Shown: piece by piece, positions 33,354-41,433 of the stretch
Layout of the letters: each line of letters opens with the position of its first letter
How positions within the stretch are numbered: position 1 is the stretch's first letter
Source: an uncultured Eubacteriales bacterium
GTDB taxonomy: Bacteria; Bacillota; Clostridia; Christensenellales; Aristaeellaceae
Length of the DNA stretch: 64,000 nt
Assembly: GCA_900315315.1 (NCBI GenBank)
Contig: OMYT01000006.1
Location: 62,001 to 126,000 of the forward strand
Direction of reading: 5' to 3'
Notes under the pieces: model-generated
The model's input: the letters and a program-made list of their open reading frames with translations, nothing else
Database searches by the model: none
What the model was told of the DNA's origin: nothing
Made by a program: the position numbers and the translations under genes

Positions 33354-35418
33354 CCGCCTTCACATAGCTGATCACGCCGTCTGCTGCGTAGAAGGTCAGA
33401 ACAATCTGGTTGTTGTCATTTTTCACCATCGTATAAAGGGCCGCTTCCGGTTCCTTCGCCTCATTATCAAAGGCAACATACAGACCTGCACCGTCGCCCT
33501 TCTCACCGTTATCCACCGCGAAAGCTTCGAAATCACGGGTTTGTTGACCGTTCATAAAGGTAAGTCCGTGTCCGTTCTCATCAATCGTCATGTAGAGTTC
33601 CACATTGGCATAATCTTCACCAAACGGAGACATATCCGCAACCCACTTGCCTTCAAAGCCAAGGGCTTTCATCTGAGCCAGCGATCCTTCACTGTGGACA
33701 GAATAATCCAGATTCTCCAGGCAGAAAAGTTCGATCACATTTTTGATCATTTCCGCGTCAGCATCTACCGGGAATGCGGCCGCCAGCCAGTAGGCATAGG
33801 GACCCTCGTTGTATTTGGCCAGATCATCCACGTTGCTGCCGTAGCGGAATTCTAGATGGAAAGTTGTGGCAGGGGTGTCAGGCATCATGTAGAAATACTT
33901 GAATTCCCCGGCATCTTCATCTGTCGTTTCATAAAGATAGCCTTCCATCATGCCGCCAAGCACCAGCTTACCGACATAAGCATAGTCATGGCTGAACACC
34001 TGTTTGCCGCTCTCGTCTGCTCCGCTGATGGTGTTACCGTTGAATGTGAGTGTGGAAACACCGTTGATGAACAGGCAGTCAAACTGTGCTCCGTCGGAAC
34101 CGTCGCCAAACGCATCAATTGCTTCCTGTCCGTAGATTGTCCCGTTGCAGGCTGTCTTCAGCATTTCAGCCATCTGAGTCGCTGCTTCCTCTCCAAGCAC
34201 GGCACTGCAGGTATCAAGCCAGATCTGATCATATTCAGGTTTGGTAATCAACGGGAACAGCGCTTCATAGGTGCCCTTGATATTCTCCAGAAGAGCAGCC
34301 GCCTCCGCGGTATCATCCGTTTCAGCAGCTTTTTTCTGTTCGGAAATGGCAGCAATAGCCGGTTCCGCTTTACAGTCTTTGAGTTCAAACTGAGTGGGCT
34401 GATCAAACGGAGCACCCCGTGTTGCAGCTGCTTCGGCGCTGTAAAATCCGCTGCCGACAATATCACCAATACCGTCAGCGTTTTTTCCTGTTTCTACAGT
34501 CACATTTATCGCATTGCAATTTGTAAAAACTGTCACCGGCATACCGAGGGATGCATCTGGGAAACCACCGGCATATCCGGTAATACCGCCAATCCAGACA
34601 CAATTATCGCCTGCGGTAATTTTGACATTTTCAGCAGTATTGTCCGTAAAATGTTCAGAAGCGAAACCGCAGCCGGAAACACCTCCGATCCCATAGCAGT
34701 TACTACCGGCAGTCACGGTTCCGGTCGCCTTGCAATTCGACACATTGGTCATTTCAAGTCCGCCGCCTACGATACCCGCGTTGGCAGTATTATCTGGAAT
34801 AGTAATATCAGCCTGCGCCTCGCAACCGATAATCTGACCTGCCATTCCGGCTCCGACAATTCCGCCGTACATGCCTTCCGCACTCATATCCGTATAATGC
34901 ACATTCACCTTGCCGTTCACCAGTTTTACATTCGAAACCTCAGAACAGTAAGAGTAACCGACAACATCAGACGCCATAACGCTGCCGTCTACGGTTGCAT
35001 TCTCAAGCGTAAAGTTGCTGATTTTCGCATTGGCGATACAGCCAAAGAGTCCAAGCGCCCAACCCTCAGGCTGATTGATTTTCAGGTTCTTAATGGAATG
35101 TCCCTGACCGTCAAAGATCCCGGTAAAAGCAGCCGTAAGATCCGGCATTTCTCCTTCTTCGCCGCCGCCCATAACGAACGCACCGATGGGAGTCCATTCT
35201 GCTCCTTCCAGGTCAATATCTGCCGTAAGTACATAGTTGCCGGAAGGGTTTTTGTTGATAGCTGCAAGTTTTTCAACAGAATCAATTTCAATCACAGAAA
35301 CAGCGGAAGAATCTTTCTGCTGGTCCGCATTTGTCCCGGTTTCAGCAAAGGCAGAGACAGCAGTCAACATCATACAGAAAACCATCACCAGGGCAAGAAC
35401 AGAACGAAGTTTTTTCAT
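33349..35418 (-). CDS. Secreted GLUG-repeat surface protein
   Basis: 689-residue exported protein. Signal peptide MKKLRSVLALVMVFCMMLTA at the N terminus, then about 300 residues of short beta-helix-like repeats of the GLUG type (units such as IGCEAQADITIPDNTANAGI and GIGGVSGCGFASEHFTDNT). A C-terminal ~300-residue mixed domain follows with no recognised catalytic motif. GLUG proteins are cell-surface or adhesin-like. No sortase or transmembrane anchor is seen at the C terminus. Its stop codon falls in leader repeat C. It lies 67 bp downstream of the DUF3793 gene and is probably read from the same iron-boxed promoter. Confidence 0.8.
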   Translation of the reverse strand: MKKLRSVLALVMVFCMMLTAVSAFAETGTNADQQKDSSAVSVIEIDSVEKLAAINKNPSGNYVLTADIDLEGAEWTPIGAFVMGGGEEGEMPDLTAAFTGIFDGQGHSIKNLKINQPEGWALGLFGCIANAKISNFTLENATVDGSVMASDVVGYSYCSEVSNVKLVNGKVNVHYTDMSAEGMYGGIVGAGMAGQIIGCEAQADITIPDNTANAGIVGGGLEMTNVSNCKATGTVTAGSNCYGIGGVSGCGFASEHFTDNTAENVKITAGDNCVWIGGITGYAGGFPDASLGMPVTVFTNCNAINVTVETGKNADGIGDIVGSGFYSAEAAATRGAPFDQPTQFELKDCKAEPAIAAISEQKKAAETDDTAEAAALLENIKGTYEALFPLITKPEYDQIWLDTCSAVLGEEAATQMAEMLKTACNGTIYGQEAIDAFGDGSDGAQFDCLFINGVSTLTFNGNTISGADESGKQVFSHDYAYVGKLVLGGMMEGYLYETTDEDAGEFKYFYMMPDTPATTFHLEFRYGSNVDDLAKYNEGPYAYWLAAAFPVDADAEMIKNVIELFCLENLDYSVHSEGSLAQMKALGFEGKWVADMSPFGEDYANVELYMTIDENGHGLTFMNGQQTRDFEAFAVDNGEKGDGAGLYVAFDNEAKEPEAALYTMVKNDNNQIVLTFYAADGVISYVKAE

Positions 35419-35485
35419 AAGCAGAAATCCATCCTTTCTTTTTATGGTCTATCCTATTTCCTTTTCAGGAATCAGAACAGCAAAA

Positions 35486-36034
35486 TCAACCGGCAACAGC
35501 CAGCTTTTCAAGTGAAAAGCCCTTTGAAACACAGCGCAGATATACTTCCGTACAATGTCTGCATTTTGCAAATTGCCGGGCCGCATCGTCCACATCATCG
35601 TATACTTTCCAGATCCCGGATAGTTTGCAAGCCTGCTTGCGGTGCATGAATCCCTCCACATCTGCCGGTGGATATCCGAGGAACAACCCGACCTCATGGG
35701 GAAAATCCGGATTGCTGCGAAGCTTTGAGATCAGCTGGGCAATGCAGTTGTTCGGATTTCCGCAGGTATATCCGCATTCGGCAAGGAGCTGCGCAGCCAG
35801 ATCGTTCTGAAGATCTCTCTCCAGCATTTTCGGACGATAGAGATACACCAGGGCATGCCCGTTATCCCATCGAAGCGGAAGGATCCGGAGACCTTTTCGT
35901 CCAAGCATCTGGTTTAAACGCCTCAGCTCAGCCGTCATTTCTTCCCTGCTTCCGAACGGGCAGTTGAACATATTGCCCGTTTTCAGGCTGGCCATGGTGG
36001 GGGCGCAACAGCGGATCAGCATTTCATTCGACAC
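35486..36034 (-). CDS. DUF3793-family protein
   Basis: 182-residue cytoplasmic protein of the DUF3793 type: an N-terminal CCAPTMASLKTGNMFNC motif, a central YLYRPKMLERDL, LGYPPADVEGFM and a cysteine segment KCRHCTEVYL. DUF3793 genes often neighbour flavodoxins and iron-linked genes in Clostridia (recall). Function unknown; conserved cysteines hint at metal or redox work. GTG start at 36034 with GGAGG immediately upstream. Two iron boxes lie upstream (36047 and 36123). Confidence 0.8.
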   Translation of the reverse strand: MSNEMLIRCCAPTMASLKTGNMFNCPFGSREEMTAELRRLNQMLGRKGLRILPLRWDNGHALVYLYRPKMLERDLQNDLAAQLLAECGYTCGNPNNCIAQLISKLRSNPDFPHEVGLFLGYPPADVEGFMHRKQACKLSGIWKVYDDVDDAARQFAKCRHCTEVYLRCVSKGFSLEKLAVAG

Positions 36035-36046
36035 GGGTCCTCCATT

Positions 36047-36062
36047 GTTAGCAAAAGCTAAC
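36047..36062 (-). promoter_or_regulatory. Iron box proximal to DUF3793 gene
   Basis: GTTAG-CAAAAG-CTAAC, 12 bp upstream of the GTG start, overlapping the expected leader. Second of two boxes controlling this gene. Confidence 0.75.
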
Positions 36063-36122
36063 CATCAGTCAAAAATAAAATCCGCAATTCATAACAGCAT
36101 TGTAAATAAAAAGCGGAGTCCA

Positions 36123-36175
36123 GTTAGTAAAAACTAACGATATATTAAATATCACAGAGCTGTATACAATGTCAA
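36123..36175 (-). promoter_or_regulatory. Promoter and distal iron box of DUF3793 gene
   Basis: Minus-strand TTGACA (36170-36175) with an AT-rich -10 (TATTTA) about 18 nt on, followed by GTTAG-TAAAAA-CTAAC (36123-36138). With the box at 36047 this promoter carries two sites 60 bp apart. Confidence 0.75.
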
Positions 36176-36231
36176 TTCTTTTTGAAAACAAGCCAATATC
36201 AAACAAACGTGATTCATTTTCTGTTCCATGA

Positions 36232-36837
36232 TCAGTTTTTCTTTGTCATCACGGCTACTGCACACGGAATCCTGCCATCCGCCAGTGTGATCTTCACATT
36301 GTCATATCCTGCATCCAGAAAAAACTGTCTATAGCTTTCAACCGTAAACTGCCGTTTGAAATCCGCTCCCGCTTTTCCCACGACGGAAGCGAAGTTGCTG
36401 GTCTCCCCTTGCTGGGTCTTATTCATATAAGTCGGGATAATCAGCATTCCTCCGGCTTTACATACGCGGTTCAACTCGTTCAGCGCCTTCATCGGCTCAT
36501 CCAGCAGATGGATCACATTCCCGGCCACAACCTTATCAAAAGTGTCGTCCGGGAAATCAAGCGACAGGATATTCGCCTGCCGGAACAATACATTATCGAA
36601 TGCGGCGCAGTTTTTCTCCGCTCTCTGCAGCATCTTCGGAGCAAAATCCGTAGCCGTGAGATGTCTGCATTTTTCAGCAATTACAGTGCTTAACAAACCT
36701 GTACCGCAGGCACATTCAAGAACAGTATCCCCGGGTTCAATGCAGTCTGCCACAATCCGTCGCAGCGCCTTATGCGTTTTCCCGTTGATCACATTTACAA
36801 ATACATCATATACACCAGCAACGCTGTCCCAGAACAC
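36232..36837 (-). CDS. Class I SAM methyltransferase
   Basis: 201-residue methyltransferase with motif I VLECACGTGLLSTVIA, LTATDFAPKMLQRA, RQANILSLDFPDDTFD and NVIHLLDEP. Start placed at GTG 36837, because GGAGGAG lies 8 nt upstream and homologues begin at FWDSVAGVYD; an ATG at 36861 without ribosome site is the alternative. The gene lies directly behind the best iron box palindrome in the window. Acceptor unknown; arsenite- or small-acid-type methylation cannot be excluded. Confidence 0.88.
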   Translation of the reverse strand: MFWDSVAGVYDVFVNVINGKTHKALRRIVADCIEPGDTVLECACGTGLLSTVIAEKCRHLTATDFAPKMLQRAEKNCAAFDNVLFRQANILSLDFPDDTFDKVVAGNVIHLLDEPMKALNELNRVCKAGGMLIIPTYMNKTQQGETSNFASVVGKAGADFKRQFTVESYRQFFLDAGYDNVKITLADGRIPCAVAVMTKKN

Positions 36838-36873
36838 GATGAAATCTCCTCCGTCAGCCATTAGATAAAGCGC

Positions 36874-36903
36874 ACAATTGGTTAGTATCACCTAACCAAT
36901 TGT
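36874..36903 (-). promoter_or_regulatory. Extended iron box ahead of methyltransferase
   Basis: Perfect 12-bp arms ACAATTGGTTAG and CTAACCAATTGT around TATCAC, the longest form of the repeat in the window. A TATAAT lies just upstream on the minus strand. It shows the full symmetry expected of a DtxR-family operator bound by two dimers. Confidence 0.82.
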
Positions 36904-37032
36904 TTGTATTATAACTCTAATCCGCCGAAAAGCAAGACTTCCTGTAAAGTTTTGCCATCATCAAAAAAGATTGCCGTACAGATACGACAATCTTTGGAGT
37001 ATTTACGAAATTTGGGAAGCGTGGTCCGATTC

Positions 37033-37308
37033 TTATGCTTCAGCAATTCCCGGTTTACCAGCTTCCACAGTGATGCTCTGTTCCTGCATTTCTTTTTCAG
37101 CAATCAGATCCTCGATCGTTTCTTTTGTCCTCATCAGTTCTTCCACAGTCATCGTCTCGTAGTTTGATCCGCGCGGTTTGATATCCATCCCGCGGCCGCG
37201 CAGGAAACTGTCTACCTTTTCCTCATTTTTCTTGTAAAGGTAGAACCCAACTGCACTGACGCCCACACCGATCAGAATGCCTTTTACAAGATTGTTTTCG
37301 CTCATCAT
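37033..37308 (-). CDS. Small GxxxG membrane protein, FezA-like candidate
   Basis: 91-residue protein: a single N-terminal helix with glycine-zipper spacing (KGILIGVGVSAVGFYLY), a basic stretch KKNEEKVDSFLRGRGMDIK, and a charged amphipathic tail (VEELMRTKETIEDLIAEKEM). Start at 37308 with AAGGAGG upstream. It is the last gene of the P1B-ATPase cluster. Small GxxxG membrane proteins (FezA) are required with FezB for ferrosomes in Clostridioides difficile; assignment here is by size, motif and position only. Confidence 0.6.
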   Translation of the reverse strand: MMSENNLVKGILIGVGVSAVGFYLYKKNEEKVDSFLRGRGMDIKPRGSNYETMTVEELMRTKETIEDLIAEKEMQEQSITVEAGKPGIAEA

Positions 37309-37356
37309 AAATTCCTCCTTTGTTTATCCCTTCAGGCGCCTGACAGCGCCGAAAGC

Positions 37357-38064
37357 TCATGGTTTGGCAAGTATCTCGCTTCCGCGGCTGATCATCCTGC
37401 CGGCAAAATCCGCGCTGTTTTTCTTTCCCTGCAGGGGAATCAACGTAGCAAATCCATCGCCGGGTTGTACCAGGTAAACCTGTTCCCGCGGAGCTCGTGG
37501 AACAAGATGCCTTCCGAAAGTCACAACCCACGCCAGCAGGCTTGCCTGGAAGGTATTGGTCTTACCGATGGAGTTGATCAGATAAATAATCGACATGACT
37601 TCCGGATCAAAGCTGCCCCTTGTCTGCAGTTCCTGATATCCATGCTCCACGACAGCCGCCAGCGTTGCACCAGTCGACAGCCAACCACTGATACCCGCCA
37701 GCTGTGCCCCTGTCAGCTTCAGCAGACCATCCAGACCGATCAGCGCCAATGCCATTCCGCCTGTTGGGGCCATGGAAAAGCGCTTTTCCTCAGAATGTTT
37801 GATATGAAGCAGCTTTGTCTTTTTCTCGCAGGCATAAACTGCTGCCAGCCGGACAATCAGCTTATCCATATTGACCGCATCCGGATCATATTCAATCAGC
37901 AGCGTCTGAATCCTGGCATTGTAGCTGCACCGAATCACACCTTCAACAATCTGGAAGATCTGTTCCGACTCAATCGGCTTTTCAATCCATATCCGCAGAC
38001 GACCCGGCAGTGCGTGCAGGATCTCGAAATGCAGAGCTCCTCTTTCATCTCGCAAATAAAACAC
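37357..38064 (-). CDS. HMA2-like protein with LPGRLR motif, FezC-like candidate
   Basis: 235-residue protein. Residues 10-80 form a heavy-metal-associated-like domain without the CxxC, carrying LPGRLRI at 19-25; a hydrophobic middle (GMALALIGLDGLLKLTGAQL, AGISGWLSTGATLAAVVEHG) and a short tail follow. It is one of four proteins in the cluster with this motif. The start is GTG 38064; TTG at 38055 has better spacing from GGGAGG and may be the true start. 11 bp after the ATPase gene. Confidence 0.7.
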   Translation of the reverse strand: MFYLRDERGALHFEILHALPGRLRIWIEKPIESEQIFQIVEGVIRCSYNARIQTLLIEYDPDAVNMDKLIVRLAAVYACEKKTKLLHIKHSEEKRFSMAPTGGMALALIGLDGLLKLTGAQLAGISGWLSTGATLAAVVEHGYQELQTRGSFDPEVMSIIYLINSIGKTNTFQASLLAWVVTFGRHLVPRAPREQVYLVQPGDGFATLIPLQGKKNSADFAGRMISRGSEILAKP

Positions 38065-38075
38065 CTCCCGTTTTG

Positions 38076-40250
38076 TCAGGACTCAAGCGGCGGGAAAAAC
38101 AGCAGACGAAGCGAATTTCCAACTACCAGAATCGTTGACGTATTATGCAGAAGCGCACTCATCATGACAGAAATATTGCTTGAGGCACCCAGAATCAGTC
38201 CAACCGTATTGATTCCCACCACCATGGCAAAATTCTGCTTCACAATGCGCATTGTTTCCCTGGAAAGACGGCGCATCTCAAAGATCGTCATCGGATCATC
38301 CCGACTAATTACTACATCGCTGGTTTCAATCGCAATATCTGTTGATTTGCTGCCCAGAGAAATCCCAACATCTGCATAAGCCAATGCAGGCGCATCATTG
38401 ATGCCGTCGCCGACCATCACAACCCCGTTTCCCCGGGTTTGAAGTTTCAATACAGCTTCTGCTTTCTGTTCCGGAAGGAGCTGCGCCTGATAGCCGTCCG
38501 CACCGATCAGTTCCGCTACAAGGCGTGCCTGGGCATCCATATCACCGGTCAGAAGTTCGATATCTCCGACGCCATCATATCGCAGGCTGTTGACAGTCCG
38601 GCGGACATTATCCCTGGGGCTGTCCATCGCAAACAGCACACTGACAATTTCATTGTCCACGCCCACATAATTCGCAATCGCGCTACACGGATCAGGCAAC
38701 GCCGTTCCCGTATGAACACCATTTTCCCACATATACTTCAGGTTCCCGACGCGAATAGTCTTACGGTCCACTGTTGTTCGGCTTCCCCTGGATACTTCGG
38801 TTACAATCTCCCCATGGGGCGGAATTGCGATTCCTTTCCCAAAGCCATAGGCAAGAATGGCACCCGCAAGGGGATGCGTACTGGTTTCTTCAGCAGCCAT
38901 CGCCAGTGAAAGCGCTTCCTTCTCCTCCATGCTGTCTGTAAGCATCTGCATAGAGACAACTTTAGGCTTTCCTTCAGTAATCGTTCCCGTCTTATCCAGA
39001 AGGACGGTATTGGCTTCACTCATCTGCTCGATATACGTACCGCCTTTAATCAGAATCCCCTGTTTCACCGCAGAGTTGATTGCGGCGGAAAATGCTGTGG
39101 CTGTGGAGAGTTTGATCCCGCATGAATAATCGATAACCAACATTTTCAAAGCTTTCTGCGGACTTCTGGTAACCAAACCAACCGTCAGGCTCAGCAGGAA
39201 ATTAAGCGGCACCAGATAATTGGAGAAGCGGTCCGCATAGCGCTGAATCGGCGCTTTTTTCAATTCGCTGGCTTCCACCATGCCGACGATGCGGGATACA
39301 ACCGTCTGATCCCCTACTTTTGCCGCTTCGATCCGGATATTCCCGTTCTTCACAACGGTTCCCGCAAACACCTGGTCCTTTTCATGCCTCTCTGCAGGAA
39401 CAAATTCACCTGTGATCGCACTTTGGTCAACCACAGCCGCCCCTGAAGAAACGACACCGTCCACAAGAATCTTCTCACCCGTATGGACTTCAATCATATC
39501 CCCGGGCTCCACTTGTGCGATCGGACAGCGGGTCAGGCTTCCGTCCAAATTGACTTTCCAGACATTGCCATCCTCCACGGAAAGCATTTTCTTGATGGAA
39601 GATCGTGTTTTCTCAATCGTATAAGCCGTCATCATCTCCGCCAGATCAGAGAGTGCCAGAATCATCAGTGCGGAATTGGCATTCCCCAGCAGCAGGCTGG
39701 CAACAATGGACGTCACCGTGAGAAAATCAGCATTCGGACGCATATCCTTCCGGATCCCGTCCATTGCACTTCTGGCAATCGGAAGCGATAACCCCAGGCT
39801 CGTTAAGGCCTGTACAGAAGTCAACTTGCCGAGAATTCCGGTCGAAAGGGGTGCCTTAAAGACAAAGTTCCCTAAAACCAGCGCACCGGCATTGACAGCA
39901 AGCCGTTTACCCAGGGTGCGAACAGGCATGGATAATTCTACGTTTTCTTCTGTCTTCCCGGTGTGCCGGCTTCGATATGTGACCATCGCATATTTCTGAA
40001 TCACCATATTGGCCTGTTCCAGCATTACCGAAGCTTCCATCCGGTCAGGGCTATACTCAATCAATACTCCGCTTGTCAGCACAGTGACCCGCACACGATA
40101 AACACCGGGAATTTCCGCCAGATCCCTTGCCAGATCCCTGCGTTCTTCCTGAATATACTCCAATCCGGGCACAACAAGACGCAGACGGCCCGGCAAGCTA
40201 TGAGCAATCTGCGCCTTCATCCAGTCCCTGATTGATTCTCGTTTCAACAT
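38076..40250 (-). CDS. P1B-type heavy-metal ATPase, FezB-like
   Basis: 724-residue P-type ATPase. The N terminus (1-90) is an HMA-like domain lacking CxxC but with LPGRLRL at 19-25. About eight helices follow, with the transmembrane metal motif SCG (376-378) instead of CPC. Actuator TGEF (280-283), phosphorylation site DKTG at D419, HP dipeptide in TSTHPLAG and hinge GDGINDAPALAYAD are all present, so it should be active. P1B-6 ATPases with this architecture (FezB) build iron-storing ferrosomes; metal and role here are inferred. 14-bp gap from the upstream gene. Confidence 0.85.
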   Translation of the reverse strand: MLKRESIRDWMKAQIAHSLPGRLRLVVPGLEYIQEERRDLARDLAEIPGVYRVRVTVLTSGVLIEYSPDRMEASVMLEQANMVIQKYAMVTYRSRHTGKTEENVELSMPVRTLGKRLAVNAGALVLGNFVFKAPLSTGILGKLTSVQALTSLGLSLPIARSAMDGIRKDMRPNADFLTVTSIVASLLLGNANSALMILALSDLAEMMTAYTIEKTRSSIKKMLSVEDGNVWKVNLDGSLTRCPIAQVEPGDMIEVHTGEKILVDGVVSSGAAVVDQSAITGEFVPAERHEKDQVFAGTVVKNGNIRIEAAKVGDQTVVSRIVGMVEASELKKAPIQRYADRFSNYLVPLNFLLSLTVGLVTRSPQKALKMLVIDYSCGIKLSTATAFSAAINSAVKQGILIKGGTYIEQMSEANTVLLDKTGTITEGKPKVVSMQMLTDSMEEKEALSLAMAAEETSTHPLAGAILAYGFGKGIAIPPHGEIVTEVSRGSRTTVDRKTIRVGNLKYMWENGVHTGTALPDPCSAIANYVGVDNEIVSVLFAMDSPRDNVRRTVNSLRYDGVGDIELLTGDMDAQARLVAELIGADGYQAQLLPEQKAEAVLKLQTRGNGVVMVGDGINDAPALAYADVGISLGSKSTDIAIETSDVVISRDDPMTIFEMRRLSRETMRIVKQNFAMVVGINTVGLILGASSNISVMMSALLHNTSTILVVGNSLRLLFFPPLES

Positions 40251-40264
40251 TACTCTGACCTTCT

Positions 40265-40663
40265 CTATATTTTCTTGCTTTCACGGTACTGCGGCAGCCG
40301 GAGAACCAGCCTTTTCCGCATTACGGACGCAATAACAGCCTCGTCTGGTGCTTTCTCATTTTCCATTTCATGTGCAATCTCAATCCCCGTATCCACCACA
40401 ATATCCACCCAGCGAAGGATCTGACGGGTAGTACAAACAGATTGATCATAGAGCACGAGCACCGTGCCGATTCTGGGGTTTACCTGTACCGTCTGAACGC
40501 CCGGAAGAAGTTTCAGAATATCCTCCACATAGTGAAGATAGGGCTTCGCAGATTCCGGAAGCAGTGCATAACGCGGGAAAAGCATGCGAAGCCGTCCGGG
40601 CAGATCACATTCCACCCGCGGTTTCAGGTTGCATCTGAGGATGCCTTCACGAATGTTAATCAT
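40265..40663 (-). CDS. Small HMA2-like protein with LPGRLR motif
   Basis: 132-residue protein with one HMA-like domain: LPGRLRM at 21-27, VQVNPRIGTVLVLYD at about 65-80, and a basic tail. No cysteine pair for classical metal binding. Start at 40663, overlapping the upstream gene by 8 bp; a GTG at 40714 is a weaker option. Duplicate of the N-terminal domains of its neighbours; probably a structural partner of the ATPase. Confidence 0.7.
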   Translation of the reverse strand: MINIREGILRCNLKPRVECDLPGRLRMLFPRYALLPESAKPYLHYVEDILKLLPGVQTVQVNPRIGTVLVLYDQSVCTTRQILRWVDIVVDTGIEIAHEMENEKAPDEAVIASVMRKRLVLRLPQYRESKKI

Positions 40664-41222
40664 GGCGGTTTCTGCTGAAAATACTGGAAGCCCACCAAAG
40701 CAGGGTAATCCCACCCGGCAAAACGGCTCCGTTCGTCATAATGCTTCGAATCGCTGCAACGCTGATCGCTGTTCCGGCCAGCATGCGCGCATCCATCCAT
40801 CCTTTTGTCGTTTCCATCACGCCGTGATTAATGCTCTCCCACAGTGTCTGGAGGCCTGTTTCCAGCTTGCTGGTTGGCCTCCGTCGGATTGCCTCATCCA
40901 GTCCCATCAAACGAATCGCTGCACCTTCCACCACCGAGCCTTCCACCTGCGTCTCATCGTACAGGAACAACACCGATCCCGTAGCAGGATTGATGCTCAC
41001 TTCATGTACAGCGCCGGTTTCTTCCATCTGTTTCTTCATTTGAGCTGCTGTCTCAGGATTGGCTGTTACGGCAGGCATGTACAACCGGATCCGTCCGGGA
41101 ATACTTGCACGGACTTCTGCAATCTCATAAAAAGAAGGTAGCTTCAAATGATTCCTCGGCTGAACCCGGGGAGTCATAAGCAGCGATGCCGCTGCTGCTG
41201 CGACCCAATATCCGGTTTTCAT
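40656..41222 (-). CDS. HMA2-like protein with IPGRIR motif, membrane-linked
   Basis: 188-residue protein, first gene of the ferrosome-like cluster. A short hydrophobic N terminus (WVAAAAASLLM) precedes an HMA-like domain with IPGRIRL at 41-47 and INPATGSVLFLYDE at about 98-111. A C-terminal hydrophobic segment follows (MLAGTAISVAAIRSIM; GGITLLWWASSIF). Start at 41222 with TGGAGGAG upstream. Directly behind the strong palindrome-flanked promoter at 41295-41323. Confidence 0.7.
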   Translation of the reverse strand: MKTGYWVAAAAASLLMTPRVQPRNHLKLPSFYEIAEVRASIPGRIRLYMPAVTANPETAAQMKKQMEETGAVHEVSINPATGSVLFLYDETQVEGSVVEGAAIRLMGLDEAIRRRPTSKLETGLQTLWESINHGVMETTKGWMDARMLAGTAISVAAIRSIMTNGAVLPGGITLLWWASSIFSRNRHD

Positions 41223-41294
41223 ACACCAGTCTCCTCCACATATCTCATTTCCATGGCAATTAATCTTTTATACTGCTTTTCGACTGTCTATTTT

Positions 41295-41338
41295 TTTATA
41301 GACAAGCGGTCTGCTCTTGTCAAGCAAACCGCTTGTCT
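41295..41338 (-). promoter_or_regulatory. Promoter with flanking palindrome of the ferrosome-like cluster
   Basis: Minus-strand TTGACA (41318-41323), exactly 17 nt, then TATAAA (41295-41300): a near-consensus promoter. Arms AGACAAGCGGT (41300-41310) and ACCGCTTGTCT (41328-41338) form a perfect 11-bp inverted repeat whose inner arm overlaps the spacer and -10 edge. No GTTAG box is present, so a different repressor is expected. Confidence 0.75.
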
Positions 41339-41433
41339 GATATAGACTTCTTTCTTTTTTCTCCCGAAAGAGTAATCTTTTATTTACCATCGGAAGCCGT
41401 GTGTATCAACCATTCCCGTTCAATTCACTGATT

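Noticed and set aside
33856-35649. 597-codon plus-strand open frame opposite the GLUG protein
   Set aside because: Composition is typical of an antisense shadow, with no start signal; the minus frame has a signal peptide and repeats.
23396-36891. Island considered as a classical NRPS/PKS or RiPP cluster
   Set aside because: No carrier-protein, adenylation, ketosynthase, radical-SAM or cyclodehydratase domain and no precursor peptide is visible.
41285-41338. Inverted repeat considered as the terminator of the ABC operon
   Set aside because: It coincides with a near-consensus -35/-10 with 17-nt spacing reading into the ferrosome-like cluster; an operator fits better, though dual use is possible.
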